The notes: generated by a model not told the origin, from the sequence alone. Counted from the stretch's first letter, positions 24,054 through 32,850 are shown. The stretch: 64,000 nucleotides of DNA from Chitinophagaceae bacterium (GCA_020403425.1 JADBXR010000008.1:62001-126000), one strand, 5' to 3'. Numbers and translations: made by a program.

Positions 24054-24842
24054 ATGAAAAAGACCATTTGTCTCCTGCTGTTGATCGCAGGGCTGTTCCA
24101 GGAAAATCTATCGGCACAAAAACCCAAAGCAGACAAAAGAGATTATTATGAGATCAAACTCTACCGCCTGGCCAGCAATGAACAAGTGCAGCAGGTAGAT
24201 GCTTTTTTAAAAAATGCCTATTTACCGGCATTACACAGGGCAGGCATCAAGAAAGTAGGTGTCTACCACCCCATTGGGAACGATACGGCCAAAGAAAAGA
24301 GGATCTTTGTATTCATTCCGCTACCATCTCTGAAACAGGCAAGCACGCTGGAAGACCTGTTGGTGAAAGATGTCCAATTGCAAAAAGATGGTGACGCCTA
24401 CTGGAACGCCGCACACAATGCAGTTTTGTACAATCGAATTGAAACCATTCTGTTAAAAGCTTTCCCGCTGATGACCACCTATCAGGAACCTTCACTCAGC
24501 GGCAATAAAACGGACCGTGTTTACGAACTTCGGAGTTATGAGGGGGGAACAGAAAGATTGTACCGCCAGAAAGTAAAAATGTTCAATGAGGGCGGAGAAA
24601 TAGCCCTTTTCAAGCGGCTGAATTTCAATGCTGTTTTTTATGCAGAAGTGATCGCCGGAAGCCGCATGCCCAACCTGATGTATATGACCAGCTTCAACAA
24701 TATGGCCGAGAGAGATGAACATTGGAAAGCCTTTGGCTCATCACCGGAATGGACCAAACTGAAAGTGATGCCCGAATACCTGAATACAGTTTCCAGGAAC
24801 GAGACCATCCTGATGAACCCGGCAGAATTCTCCGAACTCTGA
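24054..24842 (+). CDS. Secreted NIPSNAP-family protein
   Basis: A 262-aa protein with a signal peptide (MKKTICLLLLIAGLFQENLSAQ) and two ferredoxin-like NIPSNAP repeats. The first (about 30-130) starts YYEIKLYRLAS and the second (about 155-258) starts VYELRSYEGG, each followed by a long helix and a YMTSF- or VFIPL-type strand. NIPSNAP proteins are dimeric alpha/beta-barrel-like folds of unknown biochemical role. The paired signal peptides put this and the upstream M20 peptidase in the periplasm or outside. A strong terminator follows the stop. Confidence 0.85.
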   Translation: MKKTICLLLLIAGLFQENLSAQKPKADKRDYYEIKLYRLASNEQVQQVDAFLKNAYLPALHRAGIKKVGVYHPIGNDTAKEKRIFVFIPLPSLKQASTLEDLLVKDVQLQKDGDAYWNAAHNAVLYNRIETILLKAFPLMTTYQEPSLSGNKTDRVYELRSYEGGTERLYRQKVKMFNEGGEIALFKRLNFNAVFYAEVIAGSRMPNLMYMTSFNNMAERDEHWKAFGSSPEWTKLKVMPEYLNTVSRNETILMNPAEFSEL

Positions 24843-24867
24843 GCATAGTCTACCCGCAAGACATAAG

Positions 24868-24896
24868 AAAAGGCATCCTTTACGGGATGCCTTTTT
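24868..24896 (+). terminator. Intrinsic terminator of the M20/NIPSNAP operon
   Basis: AAAGGCATCC (24869-24878), 6-nt loop, GGATGCCTTT (24885-24894), then more T: a perfect 10-bp stem with T-tract. A-residues on the left may let it also work leftward for the convergent gene ending at 24936. Confidence 0.85.
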
Positions 24897-24935
24897 GCTG
24901 TTGCTGATCTTCTCATTCAGTCATCAGCTACCCTG

Positions 24936-25502
24936 TTATTTACAGGAATTATATTGTTCTACCAGTTTGGACAAACTGGTAAAATCGGATGTCTTGTTCT
25001 TCACCGCATCCAGCACCACTGAACAACCGGCGAACAGATTGGTAATTGTGGCTTCAAAATCCTTCTGGGTGATTCGTACCCACTTGCTGTCTGCCTGCAA
25101 CTGGATATAATAATCTCCCGCTTTCCCTTCAGCCGTGGTAACACTGATCACTTCTGCGCCATTGTACAGCATTTTTCCGCTGTTATCCGTTACACGCTGG
25201 TATAAACCTGCCTTACCCGGCGCCACCAGCACCTTATAAAAGTCACTGGCATAAGAGATATAATTGCTACCATTCAAGGTAAAGCCGGCGATCTCAGCCG
25301 GCGAGTACACTGTTTTCTTTCCGGCTGCTGATTGAAAAAGGATAGTGCCTTTTTTAGCGGTCTGGTCGCGGATAGATCCATCCAGTACTTCCTGGCTGGC
25401 CTTCTGAACGGTTCCTTTCTGGAATTCAGGAGCCGACTGTGCCGATACTCCCAATGGCAGTCCGACAGTCACTAACAAGAGAGAGGCGATCATTTGTTTC
25501 AT
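24936..25502 (-). CDS. Secreted protein of unknown function, TetR-regulon member
   Basis: Not recognised. 188 aa with a signal peptide (about 1-22, ending GVSAQ), then a soluble domain. A beta-rich middle (TILFQSAAGKKTVYSPAEIAGFTL, YISYASDFYKVLVAPG, GLYQRVTDNSGKMLYNGAEV) is followed by an all-helical tail with two Cys (NLFAGCSVVL, EQYNSCK). The DFYKV/AGLYQRV pattern resembles other Bacteroidota secreted proteins with four to six strands of unknown role. Its promoter contains an ACTTACTNNNNAGTAAGT palindrome that is repeated in front of the adjacent tetR gene, so it is very likely controlled by that regulator. Confidence 0.7.
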   Translation of the reverse strand: MKQMIASLLLVTVGLPLGVSAQSAPEFQKGTVQKASQEVLDGSIRDQTAKKGTILFQSAAGKKTVYSPAEIAGFTLNGSNYISYASDFYKVLVAPGKAGLYQRVTDNSGKMLYNGAEVISVTTAEGKAGDYYIQLQADSKWVRITQKDFEATITNLFAGCSVVLDAVKNKTSDFTSLSKLVEQYNSCK

Positions 25503-25530
25503 GGTATGTTTTTTTAGCGGTTTGATAGTT

Positions 25531-25548
25531 ACTTACTAATAAGTAAGT
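25531..25548. promoter_or_regulatory. Candidate TetR operator in front of the secreted-protein gene
   Basis: ACTTACT (25531-25537), 4-nt spacer, AGTAAGT (25542-25548): perfect palindrome about 29 bp upstream of the start codon at 25502, where the core promoter should be. It has the same half-sites and spacing as the palindrome upstream of tetR. Confidence 0.75.
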
Positions 25549-25564
25549 TTTAAGGTTAAAAAAA

Positions 25565-26137
25565 TTATCCTTTCACCTGCCTGAGCAAGGCTTTGCGGAT
25601 CTGTACATAATCCTGTTTACCCGATATCCTTGCCAGCTGCACACCTGCCGCCAGGTTGGTCATGATCAGCAGCGCCTGTGTCCTGGCAGACTCTGTAAAA
25701 TGGAACTCTCCCTTTTTCTTTCCTTCCTGCAAGGTCTTTTCCACCATACCCAGCACCAGGTCGATCAGTTCGGTCACACGGGCCTTGACCGATTCGGGTA
25801 ATGTATTGTAGTCGGACGCCACTGAGCCGATGATGCAGATACAGTTGGAATCTACCAAAACCGAGTAACGTTCAATGAACTTATCCAGCTTCTGTAAGGA
25901 AGTAAGGCGTGATACCTGCAGTTGTTTTCCCAGCTGCACATAATCATCCAGGTATTGGTCGAGTATACCCGCCAGCAGGTCTTCCTTGCCACGGAAATGG
26001 TAGTGCACGGCGGCATTCTTCATTTCCAGGACTTTCGAAATATCGGCATAACTGAACGCATTGTACCCATACCGTTTGATCAGGTCCATTCCGATCCTGA
26101 GTATTTCCTGTTTGGTATCCTGGTTTCTGGGAGCCAC
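25565..26137 (-). CDS. TetR/AcrR-family transcriptional repressor
   Basis: A 190-aa dimeric DNA-binding repressor. The N-terminal helix-turn-helix (about 8-55) is ILRIGMDLIKRYGYNAFSYADISKVLEMKNAAVHYHFRGKEDLL, with the typical VHYHF recognition end. The C-terminal helical ligand domain (about 70-188) is family-poor and binds an unknown effector. The start codon is GTG at 26137. It should bind the matching ACTTACTNNNNAGTAAGT sites in front of itself and the downstream secreted-protein gene, repressing both until the ligand binds. The YdeI-like gene lies upstream on the same strand. Confidence 0.9.
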   Translation of the reverse strand: MAPRNQDTKQEILRIGMDLIKRYGYNAFSYADISKVLEMKNAAVHYHFRGKEDLLAGILDQYLDDYVQLGKQLQVSRLTSLQKLDKFIERYSVLVDSNCICIIGSVASDYNTLPESVKARVTELIDLVLGMVEKTLQEGKKKGEFHFTESARTQALLIMTNLAAGVQLARISGKQDYVQIRKALLRQVKG

Positions 26138-26150
26138 GGTTTGAAATTAA

Positions 26151-26178
26151 GCAAAACTTACTATTTAGTAAGTTTTGC
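26151..26178. promoter_or_regulatory. Candidate TetR operator (28-bp perfect palindrome) in front of tetR
   Basis: GCAAAACTTACTA (26151-26163), TT, TAGTAAGTTTTGC (26166-26178): perfect 13-bp arms, 14 bp upstream of the GTG start. The core ACTTACTNNNNAGTAAGT matches the site at 25531-25548, indicating autoregulation. Confidence 0.8.
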
Positions 26179-26203
26179 GGGAGTTTTTTTATACCCGGGT
26201 TTC

Positions 26204-26725
26204 TCAGAGGCCGCCCCGGTCCCTTTCTGCCTTATGGCTTTGGATCATGGCCACAAAATCCTGCTTACGGACCATGGCATTGACTACCAGCGCAATACGT
26301 TTGGCAACAGCTGCTTCAGATTTCACCCCTCCTAACCATTTGATGAAATAATTGCGTTGCGAAGGTTTCAACTGCTCAAAAAAAGCACGGGCCCCGGGTT
26401 CATCGTCCAGGCACTCCAGTAGTTCGGCCGGAATAGTCAGCTCCTGCTTATCAATGGATAAACAAGCAGTAAGCATACCCCCTTTTTTCTTCCGGATCGC
26501 TTTCCGCATCGCCGCATTCAATGGAAGGATGAAACTACCCCCTCCCATCGGAAGCAATGCCACGCCCGAGATGGCATGAGCATCCAGCCTGCCCTTTACC
26601 CTGAAGGATCTTCGGCTGCCTGGCTGCAATTGTTCCGCAATGTCGGCAGGGATGGCAATATAGGTCCATCCGGTCTTTTCCCCCTGCTCGCCAAACTGTT
26701 GTATCGTGGCTGTGAACTGTACCAT
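26204..26725 (-). CDS. YdeI/OmpD-associated (OmdA) family protein with DUF1905 domain
   Basis: From the ATG at 26725 the protein is about 173 aa; the frame extends to 26794, with further Met codons at 26779 and 26746 that cannot be excluded. An N-terminal DUF1905 beta-barrel domain (VQFTATIQQFGEQGEKTGWTYIAIP, SFRVKGRLDAHAISGVALLPMGGGSFILPLNAAMRKAI) is followed by a bacteriocin-protection YdeI/OmdA helical domain (AFFEQLKPSQRNYFIKWLGGVKSEAAVAKRI). The biochemical function is unknown. It is cytoplasmic by sequence. It precedes tetR, which has its own operator-bearing promoter, so co-transcription is uncertain. Confidence 0.75.
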   Translation of the reverse strand: MVQFTATIQQFGEQGEKTGWTYIAIPADIAEQLQPGSRRSFRVKGRLDAHAISGVALLPMGGGSFILPLNAAMRKAIRKKKGGMLTACLSIDKQELTIPAELLECLDDEPGARAFFEQLKPSQRNYFIKWLGGVKSEAAVAKRIALVVNAMVRKQDFVAMIQSHKAERDRGGL

Positions 26726-26820
26726 ATTTCCGTCAAGTTCGGGCATCCCTTCAAATCCTGCAAATCTGCACCCATTCATTTGATAACCGGTCAATCACAG
26801 CCCTGTATCGGCGGGTCCGG

Positions 26821-26851
26821 TTGTTCAACTGGGCTGTTTTCGCTAACTTTG
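26821..26851 (+). promoter_or_regulatory. Promoter of the metal efflux operon
   Basis: TTG at 26821-26823, 20-bp spacer, TAACTTTG at 26844-26851: a full consensus match. The start predicted near 26856 nearly coincides with the TTG start codon at 26857. Confidence 0.65.
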
Positions 26852-26856
26852 GTTCC

Positions 26857-27243
26857 TTGAAAAGGCTGATCGCTATATCGTTCCTTTCCATTTACCTGTT
26901 TTCCACAACAGAAATGTACCAGTTGGTCAAGTTGCCGCTGCTGGTAGAGCATTTCATCGAGCACAAACAGAAAAAAAGTGATCTGACCCTATGGGAGTTC
27001 CTCTGCCTACATTACAAGCCTACCACAGAGAAAGATTCGGATTATGCCAAGGACATGAAATTGCCGTTCAAAAGCCACGATGGTTGTATCAATGCGGTAA
27101 TCGGTGCATTCGTACCCAACAACCATTCTACTGAGATCCACAAACCTGTTACCATCAACTCCAGACATTTTCCTTTGTTAGATGAGACATTCACAGGTTC
27201 TTCCTTCCTGTCCACCATCTGGCAACCCCCAAAAAACTGTTGA
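26857..27243 (+). CDS. Small membrane-anchored protein of metal efflux operons
   Basis: About 128 aa from TTG 26857 (LKRLIAISFLSIYLFSTTE), giving one hydrophobic N-terminal segment that serves as a signal or anchor. Other Bacteroidota have a protein of this type, with the same segment followed by YQLVKLPLLVEHFIEHKQKK and SHDGCIN, just upstream of CzcA/CusA genes. A shorter start at ATG 26914 would remove the hydrophobic segment. His residues (EHFIEHKQ, LHYKP, KSHDGC, NNHSTEIHK, SRHFP) and two Cys make metal binding plausible but unproven. It is 92 bp upstream of the pump gene and probably first in the operon. Confidence 0.7.
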   Translation: MKRLIAISFLSIYLFSTTEMYQLVKLPLLVEHFIEHKQKKSDLTLWEFLCLHYKPTTEKDSDYAKDMKLPFKSHDGCINAVIGAFVPNNHSTEIHKPVTINSRHFPLLDETFTGSSFLSTIWQPPKNC

Positions 27244-27335
27244 TCTGACCCACTGGTAATGGTATCAGGCAAACACCCAATGTGTTTGCGATACCCTGTA
27301 TGCAATTACGCTAACAAAAACGATCAACAAGAATT

Positions 27336-30300
27336 ATGCTAACCAAGATAATCGGGTTCTCGATTCGCAACAAACTCATCATCGGACTCTTTGTGCTGAC
27401 GCTGGTGGGTTTCGGTATCTATGAAACCACCAAACTACCCATTGACGCTGTACCGGACATTACCAATAACCAGGTGCAGGTAATTACCGTGGCCCCTTCA
27501 TTCGGGGCTACCGATATTGAAAGACTGGTCACATTCCCCATAGAGCAGGCCAACAGCAATATCAAAGGCATGCTGGAGATAAGAAGTTTCTCCCGTTTCG
27601 GCCTCTCACTCGTCACCATCGTATTCGACGATGAAACAGACATCTACTGGGCCAGGCAACAGGTAGCTGAACGCCTACAGAAAATACAGGGACTGATCCC
27701 ACCTGGCATCGGGACACCTGAACTCGGCCCCATCAGTACCGGGCTGGGTGAAATTTACCAATACGTGGTCAGACCGGAAGAAGGCTACGAAAACAAATAT
27801 GATGCGACGCAGCTACGAACCATCCAGGACTGGATCGTTAGACGCCAGTTGCTGGGCGTGAAAGGGGTTGCTGAAGTAAGCAGCTTTGGCGGAAAGCTGA
27901 AACAATACGAGATCGCGGTAAACCCAAACAAACTGCAATCTTACCAGCTCAATATACGGGACATATTCACCGCACTGGAAAAAAACAACCAGAATACCGG
28001 TGGTGCTTATATAGAGAAAGGGGCCACTGTACTGTTCATCCGGAGCGAAGGTCTGATCGGTACTCCCGAAGACCTGGGCAATATTGCCGTTAAAGCCACT
28101 TCTACCGGCACCCCGCTGTTCCTGCGCGACTTAGCTGAGATCAAAACCGGTTATGCCACACGGTATGGCGCTATGTGCTACAACGACAAGGGCGAAGTTG
28201 CCGGAGCCGTGGTCATGATGCTGAAAGGTGCCAACAGCAGCCAGGTGATCAAAAATGTAAAAGAACGGGTGGCGCAGATACAGAAGACCATGCCCAAGGG
28301 TGTGGTGATCGAGCCTTTCCTCGACCGGACCAAGATGGTGAACCATGCCATTGGCACCGTAACCCGGAACCTGATGGAAGGTGCACTGATCGTGGTGTTC
28401 ATCCTGGTATTGTTCCTGGGTAATATCCGCGCGGGTCTGCTGGTGGCATCCGTCATCCCCCTGTCCATGCTGGTAGCGATCATACTAATGAACCTGTTTG
28501 GTGTGAGTGGTAACCTGATGAGCCTCGGCGCCCTTGATTTTGGATTGATCGTTGACGGTGCCGTGATCATTGTGGAAGCAGTAATGCACCAGCTCACCCA
28601 CAGCAAGAAATTCGCCACCATCACGCATCTTTCACAAAAAGATATGGACGAACAGGTGAACCAGTCAGCAGGAAAAATGATGAACAGTGCCGTATTTGGA
28701 CAGATCATTATCCTGATCGTATACCTCCCCATTTTCACGTTACAGGGAATTGAAGGAAAGATGTTCAAACCCATGGCCCAAACCGTGGCTTTTGCCCTGT
28801 TTGGTGCATTCATCCTGTCGCTCACGTATATCCCGATGATGAGTTCGCTGGTGCTGAGCAAAAAGATATCACACAAGGCCAATCTCTCTGATAAACTGAT
28901 GTTCCGGCTGGAGCGTATTTACCAGCATGCGTTGGCCCGACTACTCCGCGTTCCTAAAACCATACTGGCCATAGTTGTCAGCCTGTTCGTACTGGCCATC
29001 TTTACCCTGACCCGCATGGGCGGCGAATTCATTCCAGCCCTGGAAGAAGGGGATTTTGCCGTGGAGACCAGGGTCCTTACGGGCAGTAACCTGACCACTA
29101 CGATTGAAAGCACACAAAAAGCAGCACATATTCTAAAGACCAGGTTCCCGGAAGTGGAGAAAGTGGTGACCAAGATCGGTAGCGGTGAAATACCCACCGA
29201 CCCCATGCCCATGGAAGCCAGTGACCTGATGGTGATATTGAAAGACAAGGAAGAATGGACCTCGGCCAAAACGTTCAAGGAAATGTCGCAGAAAATGAGC
29301 GAAGCCTTGCAGGAAGTTCCGGGTATCACCACAGGGTTCCAGTTCCCGGTGCAAATGCGTTTCAATGAATTGATGACAGGTGCCAGGCAGGATGTGGTGT
29401 GCAAGATCTTTGGAGAGAACCTGGACACATTGGCGCATTATGCGGCCCAGTTGGGGAAGATTGTAAATACAGTTCAGGGGAGCCAGAGTTTATTTGTGGA
29501 ACCTGTAACGGGTATGCCTCAGATCATCATCGAATATAACCGGCCACTGATCGCACAGTACCGGCTGAATATTGCCGATATCAACCAGATCATCAATACT
29601 GCTTTTGCAGGACAGTCGGCGGGAATGGTATTTGAAGAAGAAAAACGTTTCAGCCTGGTGGTGCGTTTGGATATGGACAAACGCCGGAACCTGGAAGACG
29701 TACAGAACCTGCTGGTACCTACGCCTCAGGGCACACAGATCCCCCTGTCACAACTGGCAACCGTAGCCATCAAGGATGGCCCCAACCAGATACAGCGGGA
29801 AGATGCCAAAAGAAGGATCGTGGTGGGTTTTAACGTGAAGGACCGCGATGTGGAATCCATCGTTACAGAACTGCAGCAAAAAGCGGAAAAACAGATCAAA
29901 CTACCAGAAGGATACTACATCACTTATGGCGGTGCCTTTGAGAACCTGAACGAAGCCAAAAAAAGGCTGAGCATCGCAGTGCCGGTATCGCTTTTCATGA
30001 TCCTGGTATTGCTGCATTTTGCCTTCAACTCACTCAAACATGGTTTGCTGATCTATACGGCCATCCCCTTGTCGGCGATCGGGGGTATCTTCTTCCTCGC
30101 ATTAAGGGGCATGCCATTCAGCATCAGTGCGGGTGTGGGATTCATTGCCCTGTTCGGGGTGGCGGTATTGAATGGTATCGTATTGATCGCAGAATTCAAC
30201 CGACTGAAAAAAGAAGGACTGACCAACCTGCAAAATATTGTGCTGATGGGTACCAAAGTACGTCTGAGACCGGTTCTGATGACAGCCCTGGTAGCCTCAC

Positions 30301-31697
30301 TCGGCTTCCTGCCCATGGCCATCAGTAACGGTGCTGGCGCAGAAGTACAAAGACCGCTGGCCACCGTGGTGATCGGCGGATTGCTGATAGCAACATTCCT
30401 GACCCTATTTGTTTTACCCATCATGTATATCCTCTTCGAAAAATCCGGCACCCGGAAAAAGAAAAAAAGGAATGGCCATACGCCCGTTGCCGTAGTGATC
30501 GGATTGCTTTTATTAACAGCAACTGGTTTGCAGGCACAGCAACGCATCAGCCTGGGAGCGGCCATTGACACTGCACTGAAAAATAACCTGACAGTAAAAA
30601 ATGAGAAACTGAAAGCTGTTTGGCAACAACAACTCATACAGACATCGGCCAACATACCCAAAGCCAATCTTTCGGCAGAAGCTGGCCAGATCAACAGCGG
30701 TTACACGGATACCAAATTCGGCATTACCCAATCTTTCAGTTTCCCAACAGTGTACACGAAGCAGAAGAACCTGCTGACAGAGGAATGGAAGTCATCCGTA
30801 CTGAATATTGCGGTCAGGGAGACTGAACTGAAACGTTCCGTGACACAGGTCTTTTATGCCATACTGCTGTTGCAGGAGAAGAAAAAACTACTGATAAGGG
30901 CAGATAGCAACTATGCCGAGTTTCTCCGGAAAGCCTCCCTTCGCCTGGAAAAAGGGGAAGCCAATATCCTGGAAAAGACCACGGCAGAAACACAACGCGG
31001 CAATATTTACCTGCAGCTGAAAGCCTTGCAGGAAGAGATGGAACTACTGCAGATCCAACTACGTCTATTACTCAATACCACTGAGCTGCTTGAACCACAA
31101 GCAACTTCCCTGAAAGTACCGGCCCCGCCGGGGATGGACAGCAGTAACCTGTCAGGACATCCGTTACTGACCATCTTGCAGCAGCAGAAGATCGCGGCCA
31201 CGGCCAACACCGAATTGGAAAAAGCACGCTTGCTGCCCGATCTGAACATTGGCTATTCCAACGCAAGTATCCGCGGGGTGGGCGCCGACAATATCGTGTA
31301 TGGTAGCGGAACCCGTTTCAGTTCTGCCATGATCGGTATCGGCATACCCATCTTTGCCAGTTCGCAAAAGGCAAAGATCAGCTCTTCCAGGGCTTACGAA
31401 AGGATCGCCGAGACCAACTACCAGGTACAATTACAAACACTGGAAAGCCAGTACAGGACAGCCGTTACGCAATATATGGCGGGTCTGCAGTCTGTGGCCT
31501 ATTTCGAGAAAACGGCATTACCCAACGCAGGCCTGATCACGCAGACAGCCAATAAGCAGTTCTTGAATGGTGAGATCAATTACCTGGAATGGGTAATGCT
31601 GAACAACCAGAGTATCATGATTGAGAACAGCTACCTGGATGCACTGAAAGCACTGAACGAAAGCCTGATCCATATTACTTACCTTTTATCAAAATAA
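27336..31697 (+). CDS. czcA: CzcA-type heavy-metal RND efflux pump fused to a TolC-like outer membrane domain
   Basis: A 1453-residue tripartite-pump fusion. Residues 1 to about 1040 form the RND proton/metal antiporter, 12 membrane helices with two large periplasmic loops. Helix 4 carries DFGLIVDGAVIIVEA (Asp401, Asp407, Glu414), the signature of the Co/Zn/Cd/Ni subgroup rather than the Cu/Ag subgroup. After a basic linker (RKKKKRNGHTP), a hydrophobic stretch ending GLQAQ (about 1050-1068) leads into an OEP/TolC-type domain (about 1070-1453; ISLGAAIDTALKNNLTVKN and a long coiled-coil). Such fusions occur in Bacteroidota. The whole could export divalent metals from cytoplasm or periplasm to outside, with the adaptor encoded next. 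Confidence 0.92.
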   Translation: MLTKIIGFSIRNKLIIGLFVLTLVGFGIYETTKLPIDAVPDITNNQVQVITVAPSFGATDIERLVTFPIEQANSNIKGMLEIRSFSRFGLSLVTIVFDDETDIYWARQQVAERLQKIQGLIPPGIGTPELGPISTGLGEIYQYVVRPEEGYENKYDATQLRTIQDWIVRRQLLGVKGVAEVSSFGGKLKQYEIAVNPNKLQSYQLNIRDIFTALEKNNQNTGGAYIEKGATVLFIRSEGLIGTPEDLGNIAVKATSTGTPLFLRDLAEIKTGYATRYGAMCYNDKGEVAGAVVMMLKGANSSQVIKNVKERVAQIQKTMPKGVVIEPFLDRTKMVNHAIGTVTRNLMEGALIVVFILVLFLGNIRAGLLVASVIPLSMLVAIILMNLFGVSGNLMSLGALDFGLIVDGAVIIVEAVMHQLTHSKKFATITHLSQKDMDEQVNQSAGKMMNSAVFGQIIILIVYLPIFTLQGIEGKMFKPMAQTVAFALFGAFILSLTYIPMMSSLVLSKKISHKANLSDKLMFRLERIYQHALARLLRVPKTILAIVVSLFVLAIFTLTRMGGEFIPALEEGDFAVETRVLTGSNLTTTIESTQKAAHILKTRFPEVEKVVTKIGSGEIPTDPMPMEASDLMVILKDKEEWTSAKTFKEMSQKMSEALQEVPGITTGFQFPVQMRFNELMTGARQDVVCKIFGENLDTLAHYAAQLGKIVNTVQGSQSLFVEPVTGMPQIIIEYNRPLIAQYRLNIADINQIINTAFAGQSAGMVFEEEKRFSLVVRLDMDKRRNLEDVQNLLVPTPQGTQIPLSQLATVAIKDGPNQIQREDAKRRIVVGFNVKDRDVESIVTELQQKAEKQIKLPEGYYITYGGAFENLNEAKKRLSIAVPVSLFMILVLLHFAFNSLKHGLLIYTAIPLSAIGGIFFLALRGMPFSISAGVGFIALFGVAVLNGIVLIAEFNRLKKEGLTNLQNIVLMGTKVRLRPVLMTALVASLGFLPMAISNGAGAEVQRPLATVVIGGLLIATFLTLFVLPIMYILFEKSGTRKKKKRNGHTPVAVVIGLLLLTATGLQAQQRISLGAAIDTALKNNLTVKNEKLKAVWQQQLIQTSANIPKANLSAEAGQINSGYTDTKFGITQSFSFPTVYTKQKNLLTEEWKSSVLNIAVRETELKRSVTQVFYAILLLQEKKKLLIRADSNYAEFLRKASLRLEKGEANILEKTTAETQRGNIYLQLKALQEEMELLQIQLRLLLNTTELLEPQATSLKVPAPPGMDSSNLSGHPLLTILQQQKIAATANTELEKARLLPDLNIGYSNASIRGVGADNIVYGSGTRFSSAMIGIGIPIFASSQKAKISSSRAYERIAETNYQVQLQTLESQYRTAVTQYMAGLQSVAYFEKTALPNAGLITQTANKQFLNGEINYLEWVMLNNQSIMIENSYLDALKALNESLIHITYLLSK

Positions 31698-31703
31698 TCC
31701 TAT

Positions 31704-32831
31704 ATGAAACATATATATATTCTCTCTCTGTTCATCATACTCTCGGCCTGCGGCGATAAAAAGCAGGAAGAGCCAGCGACGCCAAAACCGGAAGTGGCCA
31801 ACCTCGTGACCCTGACAGCGGCACAACTGGCTTCTGCCAAAATTCAGACCGGGAAAGTGGAAGAGAAAAGCATCTCCGCCATTATCAAAGTAAGTGGTAA
31901 AATAGACGTTCCCCCACAGAACATGATCTCCGTAAGTATGCCATTAGGAGGTTTTTTGCGCTCCACCAAACTGTTACCGGGCATGCACATCAGCAAAGGG
32001 GAAGTGATCGGCGTGATGGAAGACCAGCAATACATCCAGCTACAGCAGGATTATTTAACCACCAAATCGAAACTGGCATACCTGGAGGCAGAGTTCCTGC
32101 GCCAGAAAGAGCTGAACCAGAGCAAAGCCACCAGTGATAAGATCTTCCAGCAGACACAGATGGATTACCAGACACAGAAGATCAACCTGGGCGCACTCGC
32201 TGAAAAACTGAAACTAATCCATATCAACCCACAGCAGGTATCGGAGGCCAATATCTCGCGGAGTGTCAACATCTACTCTCCCATCACCGGCTTTGTATCA
32301 AGTGTAAAAGTAAATACGGGTAAATATGTGAACCCGTCCGATATCCTGTTTGAACTGGTGAACCCCGACGATATCCATCTGAACCTGCAGGTATTTGAAA
32401 GAGACCTGCCCAAACTGGCCATTGGACAACAATTGTTAGCGTACACCAATAACAACCCCGGCAAGAAATACCCTTGTGAGATCAGCATCATCAGTCACGA
32501 CCTTTCACCAGAAAGGACAGCTGATGTACATTGCCACTTTGAGAATTATGACAGGAACCTGTTCCCTGGAACCTACATGAATGCCGAGATCAAGTTGAAA
32601 AGCCAGCAATCACCCGCATTACCCGAAGAAGCCATCGTGGCTTACGAAGGCGGCAATTATGTGTTCATACAAAAAGCACCCAATCAATTCCAGATGACAG
32701 CCATTGAGACCGGCACCAAAGAGAATGGGTTCATTGAGATCATGAATAGTGAAGGTTTTACAGGAAAAGCCATCGTAACAAAAGGTGCGTACACCCTGCT
32801 GATGGCCCTTAAGAACAAACCGGAAGAATAG
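31704..32831 (+). CDS. czcB: RND efflux periplasmic adaptor (CzcB/CusB type)
   Basis: A 375-aa membrane-fusion lipoprotein that joins the pump to its outer membrane channel. The signal ends in the lipobox LSACG (Cys about 16). Order of parts: KISGKIDVPPQNMISVSMPLGGFLRSTKLLPGMHISKGEVIG (first barrel-sandwich half), a helical hairpin (about 115-170), IYSPITGFVSSVKVNTGKYVNPSD (second lipoyl-like half), then beta-barrel and membrane-proximal domains with FENYDRNLFPGTYMNAEIKL. It starts 6 bp after the pump gene, in the same operon. A long terminator follows. Confidence 0.92.
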   Translation: MKHIYILSLFIILSACGDKKQEEPATPKPEVANLVTLTAAQLASAKIQTGKVEEKSISAIIKVSGKIDVPPQNMISVSMPLGGFLRSTKLLPGMHISKGEVIGVMEDQQYIQLQQDYLTTKSKLAYLEAEFLRQKELNQSKATSDKIFQQTQMDYQTQKINLGALAEKLKLIHINPQQVSEANISRSVNIYSPITGFVSSVKVNTGKYVNPSDILFELVNPDDIHLNLQVFERDLPKLAIGQQLLAYTNNNPGKKYPCEISIISHDLSPERTADVHCHFENYDRNLFPGTYMNAEIKLKSQQSPALPEEAIVAYEGGNYVFIQKAPNQFQMTAIETGTKENGFIEIMNSEGFTGKAIVTKGAYTLLMALKNKPEE

Positions 32832-32850
32832 AGATCATTCGCCGATCACA

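Noticed and set aside
28178..30694. Minus-strand frames of 169-234 aa inside the CzcA gene
   Set aside because: Shadows of the fusion gene in its complementary frames; Met/Ile/Ser-rich, no signal, no promoter.
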